Assembly (NCBI RefSeq): GCF_007751715.1
Contig: NZ_CP036292.1
Location: 7,137,339-7,201,338, forward strand
Source: Rosistilla oblonga
Lineage (GTDB): Bacteria > Planctomycetota > Planctomycetia > Pirellulales > Pirellulaceae
Length of the DNA stretch: 64,000 bases
Reading direction: 5' to 3'
The position numbers and the translations under genes are program-made. Each line of letters starts with the position of its first letter. Position 1 is the first letter of the stretch. Under the pieces are notes generated by a model that worked only from the letters and a program-made list of their open reading frames with translations, was not told the DNA's origin and searched no databases. Positions 37,139 to 44,584 of this stretch are shown here, one piece after another.

Positions 37139-38940
37139 GCATTCCCATCCTGTGAATCCGACGCATTTTCGACGGTGATTAAATCTTCCAATGATCCATC
37201 GCTTGGATCGAACCGGCCGCAATAGAAGTCGGCAGCCAAGTGTTTCCCGCAGAACGTATAGGCCTTATGTTCGCTGAGCGACCGGAACACGATCCATTGC
37301 TCCGATCCAAACTGAACGCGCGACGCGACCGCTTCGTTCGCCTGGGCGATCACCAACCGCGACGCCACCGTCAGATTCCGCCACGTCCGCGGGCGATCGA
37401 AACGACGGCGTTCTAGATCGATCCAGACCGGAACGTACAGCCGCTTTTCGCCGCGGCCGCTGACCGTCAAGCGCCCCTCGGCGACCTCCATCTTCCCCGG
37501 GCTGCGACCGACTCGCCATTCCGACAATCCGATCGGCAGGACCATCGCCCGCGGCTTGTTATCGTGCAGCACCACCTCGCGAGTTTCCGCGTCGGCAGCC
37601 GCCTGCATCGTCGCCGCCACCGGGACGCTGGAACGGTAGAAGATCTCGCCGTCATCGGGAGACAGCACGGTATCGGCCAACAGCACCGCCCCATCCTCGC
37701 GGATGACCATCAATTGTCGCTGCAGCGTCACGCCATGCGTCCAACACTGCTCCATCTCGATGTAGTGGACGTCGTCGTCGCTGTGCCAACAGACCTCTTC
37801 CCAATCGCCGCGCGGTTGGCAATCCTGGCCATCGATTTGAATCGTCGCTTCCCAAGCCCCTTCCAAAATCATCCGCTTGCCGGCGGACAGTTCGATCCGC
37901 GGCGCGGGCTGCGAATGAAAATCGGCCACGACCCAACCGTGATGCCGGAACCACGAAGGACGCATCGAAACCAAGCCGGCCGAATCGCAATACATCCCAC
38001 TCTCGGGCAGTTCGATTTCGGTTGTCAGTTTATTCTTCAAAGCCTTGTCGGCGGTGCGGCAAGCGAAATCGTAAGCCATCCGCAGCCCCGGATCCTTTAA
38101 CAATCGCGTCGCCGTGCCCAACAGATCGCTCGACAGCTTGGGCTCCATCGGCTGCAAACACAACGAACCGTTCCAGCGGACCAGATGCGACTGCCACGCC
38201 GCCATCTCATTCAATTCGCCCAGCTGCTCGTTGGTCGGTTTGTGCTTAAATCCGACGCGGGCGATCTGCAGCGATCGCAGCGCCGACGCCAACGCTTTCG
38301 GCAACCGCTGGGCTCCGTCCGACAACAGCTCCTGCAAGCGATCGTCTTCGCATTCCAAGTACTCGCAATAAACGCCCCAGCTCGACTCGGCTAAACGAAC
38401 CGAGGTCTGAAAGTTCTTCAGCCCCCAAGCCAATACCAACCCCAGTTCAGCCGCCAAGATCACTCGACGCGAACTTTCGACTGGCAGGTCGGTGAGTGCC
38501 GCTTGCCGAGCCGACTTTAAAACGCCCAACACCTCCCACCACTGCGCCTCGCCCAACGTGTCGGCTAACAATGGCAGCACGTAGCCCCAGGTCAACAGAT
38601 CCGATTCGGTTGGCGCGCTGCCGGAGAGCGCCGCCGCTGCGGCTGACCAATCGAACTCGGAAGGCTTCGCGTCGGCAGCCTCTTCTTTTGTGCGAGCCGC
38701 AGCGATCAGGGCAGTGGCGGCATCCGCCAATGCAGTGTCGACGTCGGCGTTGCCAGCGAATAGCGGCAGGTCGGAAAACATCTCCCAAACCGGATCGGCC
38801 TTCAATTTGCGACGGCTGGTCTGCCGCCGGGTCAACTGGACGATCAATTCACCCCAAGCGTTTTCGCTGTCCATCAGATAGTCCTCGCTCGCATCGATTT
38901 GGGGTGATTCAGTTCGTTGTGTCAATGTTGTAGTCGTCAT
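37135..38940 (-). CDS. Hypothetical protein, possible heparinase-II/III-like beta domain
   Basis: This 601-residue protein has a helical first half (about 60-300) and a beta-rich second half with segments such as YIEMEQCWTHGVTLQRQLMV and VLLADTVLS. This helical-plus-sandwich layout recalls polysaccharide lyase families (heparinase II/III-like), but no catalytic motif could be confirmed. There is no signal peptide. ATG 38940 was chosen over an upstream in-frame ATG because the extra 15 residues look untranslated; neither has a strong ribosome site. It is the first gene of the operon with the GH63-like enzyme and the hydrolase. A role in handling the same glycan is inferred from the operon only. 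Confidence 0.65.
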   Translation of the reverse strand: MTTTTLTQRTESPQIDASEDYLMDSENAWGELIVQLTRRQTSRRKLKADPVWEMFSDLPLFAGNADVDTALADAATALIAAARTKEEAADAKPSEFDWSAAAAALSGSAPTESDLLTWGYVLPLLADTLGEAQWWEVLGVLKSARQAALTDLPVESSRRVILAAELGLVLAWGLKNFQTSVRLAESSWGVYCEYLECEDDRLQELLSDGAQRLPKALASALRSLQIARVGFKHKPTNEQLGELNEMAAWQSHLVRWNGSLCLQPMEPKLSSDLLGTATRLLKDPGLRMAYDFACRTADKALKNKLTTEIELPESGMYCDSAGLVSMRPSWFRHHGWVVADFHSQPAPRIELSAGKRMILEGAWEATIQIDGQDCQPRGDWEEVCWHSDDDVHYIEMEQCWTHGVTLQRQLMVIREDGAVLLADTVLSPDDGEIFYRSSVPVAATMQAAADAETREVVLHDNKPRAMVLPIGLSEWRVGRSPGKMEVAEGRLTVSGRGEKRLYVPVWIDLERRRFDRPRTWRNLTVASRLVIAQANEAVASRVQFGSEQWIVFRSLSEHKAYTFCGKHLAADFYCGRFDPSDGSLEDLITVENASDSQDGNA

Positions 38941-39133
38941 GGTGGATACGATGCTAAGATACTTGCTGCCGACCTGTGGAGCCAATTTGCCCTACGGCCG
39001 GGGACTGTCGATGCCTATTCTTTCTGATCCAACCTGCGATGCAATGCCTGTTGGGGCGAAGATCGTTGTTCGCTGCGATTCTTCATCGCCATCGACATTT
39101 GCATTTTGCTCACCCACGCGAGAAGGATATCCG
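38941..39133. promoter_or_regulatory. Divergent promoter region
   Basis: This 193-bp gap separates the minus-strand GH63 operon from the plus-strand YdjY gene and should contain promoters for both. No clear -35/-10 pair or operator was recognised. The AGAAGGA ribosome site of the plus-strand gene lies at 39120-39126. Confidence 0.4.
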
Positions 39134-40135
39134 ATGCTTGCCAACCTAATTCAACTGCGACACGGCAACCAAAAGAGCGCTGTGTGGGTCCCTCGCTCGT
39201 TGGCCTGTCTGTTGTTGACGCTCGTGAGCCTCGGATCCGCGACGGCTCAGCCCGCCGACACCAGCAAACCGATCGCCGACCTGCCAGCCAGCGAAGATCC
39301 CGACCGACCGCAACGGCCGCCGACGCCAGAGGAGAGCGAGAGTCCAACGATCAAAGGAGTGATCGCCGCTTTTGACGCCCCTAAAGGTGCAACGCGGTTG
39401 GCTCCCGACGCCCGACTGTGGATCGACAAACCAAATCGCCGGGTGATCGTCGACGGATACGTCGCCGTGCAGGAGGGGTTGTTGGAGATGTTCGCCTGTC
39501 CGGCGGGGACCAAAGAACACGAATCGGCAGTCGCCGTGCTGGCGCGCAGCCAATATGTCCACGCGGCGTTGTTGGCCGTGGGAGCGACCCCCGGCCGGCC
39601 GGTTCAGTTCCAACCCAAGTTCTCGCCCCCCACCGGCGATCGGATCGCGATCTGGGTGCTGTGGCGCGACAAGGAGGGCAAACGCCATCGAGCCAAGGCG
39701 CAAGAATGGATCTGCAAGACCGGAACCAAAGAGCAGTTGAACACCGATTTCGTCTTTGCGGGCAGCCAATGGTGGACCGACCCTCGCAGCGGACGCGACT
39801 TTTATTCAGCCGACGACGGCGACCTCATTTGCGTTTCGAACTTCGCTTCGGCAACGCTGGACGTTCCGATCGAGAGCAGCAAAGACGCGGAGTACTTGGA
39901 ATTCAGCGCGTGCACCGAAAACATGCCACCGCGTGGGACGCCGATCCGAATGGTGATGATCCCCGTCTCACCGGCCTTGAACGCAAAACCAGCGGACAAA
40001 GATAACGCGGCCGATGCGAAGCCGGCGGACAAACCGGCGGCCGATGCGAAACTCGATGCCGATCTGGACAGTCTGGGCCCCAAAGATTCGCCCGCCACGC
40101 AACCCACAACTCCCGACGCCGGGAGCGATTCTTAA
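39134..40135 (+). CDS. Exported YdjY-domain protein
   Basis: This 333-residue protein has a signal peptide ending near SLGSATAQ, a Pro-rich acidic segment, then a YdjY-type domain (about 70-275). Telltale segments are LWIDKPNRRVIVDGYVAVQEGLLEMFACPAGTKEHESAV and HAALLAVGATPGRPVQF, described here only by their key pieces LEMFACPAGTKEHES and VGATPGRPVQFQP. The tail is Ala/Asp/Lys-rich low complexity. YdjY proteins are common and often multicopy in planctomycetes; E. coli YdjY is a periplasmic 4Fe-4S-associated protein of unclear role. AGAAGGA 8 nt upstream sets the start. The next gene starts inside its stop (TAATG), so the two are coupled. Confidence 0.85.
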   Translation: MLANLIQLRHGNQKSAVWVPRSLACLLLTLVSLGSATAQPADTSKPIADLPASEDPDRPQRPPTPEESESPTIKGVIAAFDAPKGATRLAPDARLWIDKPNRRVIVDGYVAVQEGLLEMFACPAGTKEHESAVAVLARSQYVHAALLAVGATPGRPVQFQPKFSPPTGDRIAIWVLWRDKEGKRHRAKAQEWICKTGTKEQLNTDFVFAGSQWWTDPRSGRDFYSADDGDLICVSNFASATLDVPIESSKDAEYLEFSACTENMPPRGTPIRMVMIPVSPALNAKPADKDNAADAKPADKPAADAKLDADLDSLGPKDSPATQPTTPDAGSDS

Positions 40136-40479
40136 TGGATGACCTCTCCTCCGAATCGGTGAACCTGCAACCCTGGCTGTTGCTCTCCGATGCCGGTCCG
40201 GCCTGCTGGCAGATGCAGGACGATCGGATCGCACTGGCGATGTTCACCGACCAAGCCAAAGCCCAACAATACGCAACCGATGCTCAACTGCAGAACTCAC
40301 AATGTCTGCAACCGAGCCCAATCGATCTGGTTCGCACGATGGCGATGTGTGTCGAAGGGGCGATCGAAGTCGCTGTCTTGGATCCCGACCAGAACTCCGC
40401 TCGCCGCGTCTTCGATCTCCCCGTGATCCTTAAGAAGGTTCGCGACGATCTCCGCGCGGGCAAACCAATGACGTGGTGA
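40135..40479 (+). CDS. Conserved-looking hypothetical protein
   Basis: This 114-residue protein has a mixed alpha/beta pattern: WLLLSDAGPACWQM as a first strand, a helix AKAQQYATDAQ, IDLVRTMAMCVEGAIEVAVLDPD and a C-terminal helix VILKKVRDDLRAGK. The fold could be SseB-like, but this is weak. It starts at the A of the preceding stop codon (TAATG), which argues for coupled expression with the YdjY protein. No signal peptide or membrane helix is present, so it is cytoplasmic. No function is proposed. Confidence 0.7.
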   Translation: MDDLSSESVNLQPWLLLSDAGPACWQMQDDRIALAMFTDQAKAQQYATDAQLQNSQCLQPSPIDLVRTMAMCVEGAIEVAVLDPDQNSARRVFDLPVILKKVRDDLRAGKPMTW

Positions 40480-40558
40480 ACGAACTATTCTATCTACACA
40501 AGCTGCTGCCGGGGCGGCGGACGATTAACACAACAAAAGCATTCACAGAGGCAGGACG

Positions 40559-41416
40559 ATGTTCGAACGATTAAGTAATGGGTATGCACTGGCCAAACAG
40601 AGCCTGGGCGTACTGCAACGCGATAAGCAACTGATCATCTTCCCGCTGCTCAGCGGAATCAGCTGCACCCTGGTGATGATCTCTTTCGCCATCCCCTTGG
40701 TGATGACCGGCGCGGTGGAAAACGCCATCGAACAGGGACAGGAAGCGGGCGACCCGATGCAGAACCCGCTCTACCTGGCGGTTCTGTTTGCCTTCTACTT
40801 CGTCAACTACTTCGTGATCGTCTTCTTCAACTCCGCCTTGATCGCATGCGCGGTGAAAAGCTTCTACGGCGAGCGACCGACGCTATCGGACGGCATCTCC
40901 GCCGCGATGTCTCGACTGCCCCAGATCGCCGGTTGGGCATTGCTTAGCGCCACCGTCGGCGTGATCTTGCGAGTGATCGAGAGTCGCAGCGAGAAGGTCG
41001 GCGCGATCGTTTCGGGATTGTTGGGGATGGCCTGGGCGGCGGCCAGCTTCTTTGTTGTCCCGGTACTGGTGATCGAGAAAGCCGGCCCGTTCGAAGCCCT
41101 CAAACGATCGGCAACGATCCTGAAAAGCACCTGGGGAGAATCGCTGGGTGCCAAGGGAGGAATCGGATTTTTCGGCTTCCTCGCCTCGCTCCCTTGCATC
41201 GCCTTGATCGTTGGCGGCGGCTTCCTAACAGCTTCGATCGGAGCAGCTGGAATCGCTGTGATCGTCTTGGGAGTGATCGGATTGCTGCTGGTTTCGCTGA
41301 TCTCCAGCGCGATGTCGGCGATCGTGCAAGCCGCTATCTATATGTATGGCTCCAGCGGCGACGCCCCCGGCGGCTTCGAAGCCAACAACCTCCGCGGCGT
41401 CTTCGCAAAAGCCTAA
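40559..41416 (+). CDS. DUF6159-like membrane protein
   Basis: This 285-residue protein has about six hydrophobic helices, including LIIFPLLSGISCTLVMISFA, FYFVNYFVIVFFNSALIACA and IAVIVLGVIGLLLVSLISS. The N-terminal segment (ALAKQSLGVLQRDKQL) and the loop FYGERPTLSDGISAAMSR fit the DUF6159 family of bacterial and archaeal membrane proteins of unknown role. GAGGCAGGA lies just before the ATG. It has its own 79-bp leader after the small hypothetical gene. It is followed by a degenerate dispersed repeat. Confidence 0.8.
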   Translation: MFERLSNGYALAKQSLGVLQRDKQLIIFPLLSGISCTLVMISFAIPLVMTGAVENAIEQGQEAGDPMQNPLYLAVLFAFYFVNYFVIVFFNSALIACAVKSFYGERPTLSDGISAAMSRLPQIAGWALLSATVGVILRVIESRSEKVGAIVSGLLGMAWAAASFFVVPVLVIEKAGPFEALKRSATILKSTWGESLGAKGGIGFFGFLASLPCIALIVGGGFLTASIGAAGIAVIVLGVIGLLLVSLISSAMSAIVQAAIYMYGSSGDAPGGFEANNLRGVFAKA

Positions 41417-41447
41417 GCCCTTCGCACCCAACGCGTTACGCCCCAAT

Positions 41448-41616
41448 CGTTTAACCGCGTGCCCAACGGGCCGCGCGTCCAATCTCAGCAAACGCACTCG
41501 GCCTCGTCGTGGACGAGGCTACGAGTCCTTCACCCAATCCCTAAAGCTCGAAGGGACTCGTGACCTCGTCCACTACGATAGATGCGTGCGTGGGACGTTG
41601 CCGCCGCCGTTAAACG
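41448..41616. repeat. Degenerate dispersed repeat, family A/B copy 3
   Basis: The left arm CGTTTAACCGCG (41448-41459) and right arm CGCCGTTAAACG (41605-41616) match as inverse complements in 11 of 12 positions. Inside is a hairpin with 23-bp arms at 41506-41528 and 41554-41576 (20 of 23 matching), the same family as the hairpin at 19540-19612. The GGGCCGCGCG core is partly kept. It fills most of the 385-bp gap between two plus-strand genes; nothing else was recognised in the rest of that gap. Confidence 0.7.
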
Positions 41617-41801
41617 AGATTGCTAGCGTTAAACCGGCTGGCGGAAAACCACCGAAATCGCTGGAAAGACTTGATATCTGCAATTCGATGGCGGATAATC
41701 ACTCTTCCGACTGCCATTAAATGCCCTCCTTCAGCGGTCTCCTGCCCCTCGCCCCACCTTGAATGCAGTAGACCGCGTCACCTCGATTTGGATTTCGAGT
41801 C

Positions 41802-44324
41802 ATGCGTGCGACGTGCTGTCTGATTGCGTTGTTGTCACTTCCCCTCGTTGGGACTCTTTACGCGGCGAGTCCAGCCACGTCGGAGCCGACCTCCGCTGCG
41901 GTGGAACCGCCGGGCATGGGAGCTCCAGGAAAATTGCTATCGATCGAGATCGTCACCGGACGCGAGGTCGATGGCATCATCACCCTCCGCGGCCGCGACA
42001 TCGCACAGCAATGCGTTGTGCTGGGTCACTACGAATCGGGACAGATCCGCGACGTGACGCGTGATGTCCAGTGGCAACCGCAACCGTCCGGAATCGTCGA
42101 CGTTTCGGAAACCGGATACATCAGCACGCTAGCCGAAGGAGACTGCACCGTCACCGCGGCGATTTTGGGAGCCGACGACGCGACGCAGCAGACAGCGAAG
42201 ATCGCCGTCCGCGTGGAGAACTTGGTCAACGACGTCCCGATCAACTTCCCCGATCAGATCACGCCGATCTTCACCAAATTCGGCTGCAACGGCGGCGGAT
42301 GCCACGGCAAAAGCGGCGGCCAAAACGGCTTCCGCATGTCGCTGCTGGGATTTGAACCGCAGGAAGATTACGAATGGCTAGTCGCCGAAGGACGCAACCG
42401 CCGCGTCTTCCCGACCTCTCCCGATCACAGCCTGTTGCTGCAGAAAGCATCGGGCGTCGTCCCTCACGGCGGCGGATCGCTGGTCGCAACCGACAGCCCT
42501 TCCTACCGCGTGATGCGTCGCTGGATCGCTCAAGGCATGCCCTACGGAAGCCCCGACGATCCCGTGGTTGTCGGAATCGATGTGCTGCCGTTGCAAATGA
42601 CGATGCAGCGTGGCAGCGCTCAACAAATAACCGTTGTCGCCCGCTACAGCGATGGCTCGACACAGGATGTCACGCGAACCACCGCCTTCGAATCGAACGA
42701 CACGTCGATGGCGGAAGTCGACGATGCGGGGCTCGTATCGGTCGACAAACTGAGTGGTTCGGTTGCGGTGATGGCTCGCTACCAAGGTCACGTTGGCGTG
42801 TTCCGCGCATCGATCCCACTGGGGCTGGAAGTGCCAGCGCCGGAATCGCTCAGCAATCCGATCGATGGTTGGGTTTTCGAAAACTTGCAGGAACTGGGGC
42901 TGCCTCCATCGCAAACGTGTGACGACACGACGTTCCTACGCCGCGCGACGATCGATATCGTCGGTCGCTTGCCGTCGATCGAAGAGACGCGTGCGTTCAT
43001 CGACGACACCGATCCAGAGCGTCGCGAAAAACTGATCGATCGCCTGCTGGCCTCCCCCGATTACGCATCGCACTTCGCGACCAAGTGGTCGGCGATTTTG
43101 CGGAACAAACGAAACGCAGCGACCGACCGCGAGTCGACGTTTGCCTTCTACCGTTGGTTGCACGAAGCGTTCGACAACAACGTCCCCTACGACCAATGGG
43201 TCCGCGGCCTGCTGACCGCATCGGGCTCTCCCGACCGAAACGCCGCTGTCGGCTGGTACCGTGAGGTCAAAGACCCCGAATCGCTTACCGAAGATACGGC
43301 CCAGTTGTTCATGGGGCTGCGACTGCAGTGCGCCCGCTGCCACCACCATCCGTTTGAAGTCTGGAGCCAGCAAGATTATTACGGCCTAACCGCCTTCTTC
43401 TCGCGCGTCGGTCGCAAGACGGGCGACACGCCGGGTGAGCTGTTGGTCGTGCATCGTCCCGGCAACGCGACGGCGACCAATCCGAAAAACAAGCAAGCCG
43501 TTCCGCCGACCAGCCTTGGCAACGAACCGCTAACCGTCGACGCCTGGGACGATCCGCGGACCGATCTGGCCGATTGGTTGACCAATCCCGACAACCCCTT
43601 CTTCGCCCGCGCGATCGTCAATCGCTACTGGAAGCATTACTTCGGCCGCGGCTTGGTCGATCCCGAAGATGACATGCGAGTCACCAACCCGGCCAGCAAC
43701 CCAAAACTGCTGGATGGCCTGGCGCAGTGGTTCGTCGATTCGGGCTACGATCTGAAGGCGCTCACGCACCTGATCTGCACCTCCCAAACCTACCAACGCT
43801 CCAGCGAACCCAACGACTGGAACGCCGACGACAAGCTGAACTTCTCGCGTTTCTACCCACGTCGCTTGGCCGCCGAAACTTTGCTTTCGGCGATCGACAC
43901 GGTGACCGAGGTCCCGACGCAGTTCGCCGGCATGCCCGCGGGAACCAGCCCTTACGAGCTGCCCGACAACGGCTTCAACTCCTACTTCCTATCGGTCTTT
44001 GGCCGCCCCGCTGGAAGCAGTGCCTGCGAATGCGAACGGAGCGGCGAATCGAATCTGGCCCAGTGCTTGCACTTGATCAACAGTAAAGAAGTGCAGTCCA
44101 AGCTGACGGGGGCCGGTGGTCGCATCGCCCGGCTGGCGGCTGAGAAATCGGCCGACGACGCCCTTGTCGAAGAACTCTACCTGGCCGCGTTGTCGCGTAA
44201 GCCGATTGAAACCGAAGCGAAAGCGGCGACCGATTACCTGGCCAGCAAACCCGACCGCCGACTTGCGATCGAAGATCTGGTCTGGGCGATCATCAACACC
44301 AAAGAGTTTTTGTTCAACCACTGA
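41802..44324 (+). CDS. DUF1549/DUF1553 cytochrome-type protein with Ig-like domain
   Basis: This 840-residue protein has a signal peptide, a BIG2-like beta domain (about 45-140), a CxxxxCH haem-like site CNGGGCHG (Cys162, Cys167), a second beta domain, then DUF1549 (about 355-560) with CARCHHHPFEVW (Cys510, Cys513, His514) and DUF1553 (about 575-835) including NRYWKHYFGRGLVDP. These PSD-type proteins are a planctomycete hallmark, usually encoded beside a DUF1501 protein, and are thought to act in periplasmic electron transfer tied to polymer breakdown. Here the partner downstream is a PPC protein, and no DUF1501 gene is present. The two genes are separated by a 67-bp palindrome. Confidence 0.93.
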   Translation: MRATCCLIALLSLPLVGTLYAASPATSEPTSAAVEPPGMGAPGKLLSIEIVTGREVDGIITLRGRDIAQQCVVLGHYESGQIRDVTRDVQWQPQPSGIVDVSETGYISTLAEGDCTVTAAILGADDATQQTAKIAVRVENLVNDVPINFPDQITPIFTKFGCNGGGCHGKSGGQNGFRMSLLGFEPQEDYEWLVAEGRNRRVFPTSPDHSLLLQKASGVVPHGGGSLVATDSPSYRVMRRWIAQGMPYGSPDDPVVVGIDVLPLQMTMQRGSAQQITVVARYSDGSTQDVTRTTAFESNDTSMAEVDDAGLVSVDKLSGSVAVMARYQGHVGVFRASIPLGLEVPAPESLSNPIDGWVFENLQELGLPPSQTCDDTTFLRRATIDIVGRLPSIEETRAFIDDTDPERREKLIDRLLASPDYASHFATKWSAILRNKRNAATDRESTFAFYRWLHEAFDNNVPYDQWVRGLLTASGSPDRNAAVGWYREVKDPESLTEDTAQLFMGLRLQCARCHHHPFEVWSQQDYYGLTAFFSRVGRKTGDTPGELLVVHRPGNATATNPKNKQAVPPTSLGNEPLTVDAWDDPRTDLADWLTNPDNPFFARAIVNRYWKHYFGRGLVDPEDDMRVTNPASNPKLLDGLAQWFVDSGYDLKALTHLICTSQTYQRSSEPNDWNADDKLNFSRFYPRRLAAETLLSAIDTVTEVPTQFAGMPAGTSPYELPDNGFNSYFLSVFGRPAGSSACECERSGESNLAQCLHLINSKEVQSKLTGAGGRIARLAAEKSADDALVEELYLAALSRKPIETEAKAATDYLASKPDRRLAIEDLVWAIINTKEFLFNH

Positions 44325-44432
44325 TCGCTCTCCGCGACGCGGGCGACTGCAAAACGTTGCGGTCGCCCGCCCGATGGGTTCCCGCCCAACCATTGATCGC
44401 GACGGTACTAAGAAGGTCGTATTGCTTTTTTC

Positions 44433-44499
44433 GTTTAACCGCGTGCCCATCGGGCCGCGCGGCCCTGAAAAACGCGGGGCGATGCCCACGCGGTTAAAC
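44433..44499. repeat. 67-bp palindromic repeat, family A copy 2 (empty site)
   Basis: The arms GTTTAACCGCGTG and CACGCGGTTAAAC (44433-44445, 44487-44499) are perfect inverse complements and enclose GGGCCGCGCGGCCC. Compared with copy 1, the twelfth pair is T-A instead of an A/G mismatch. The right flank continues TAGAAAA without interruption, showing the state before the insertion seen at 19486-19634. It lies between two genes of one functional cluster and could influence read-through. Confidence 0.85.
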
Positions 44500-44584
44500 T
44501 AGAAAATTACCTACTTGCTGCTTACCGACACCTGCAGTTCCCTCCCTCCCAAGATCGCAAACGCTCCGGCAAGGCCATCCCACC

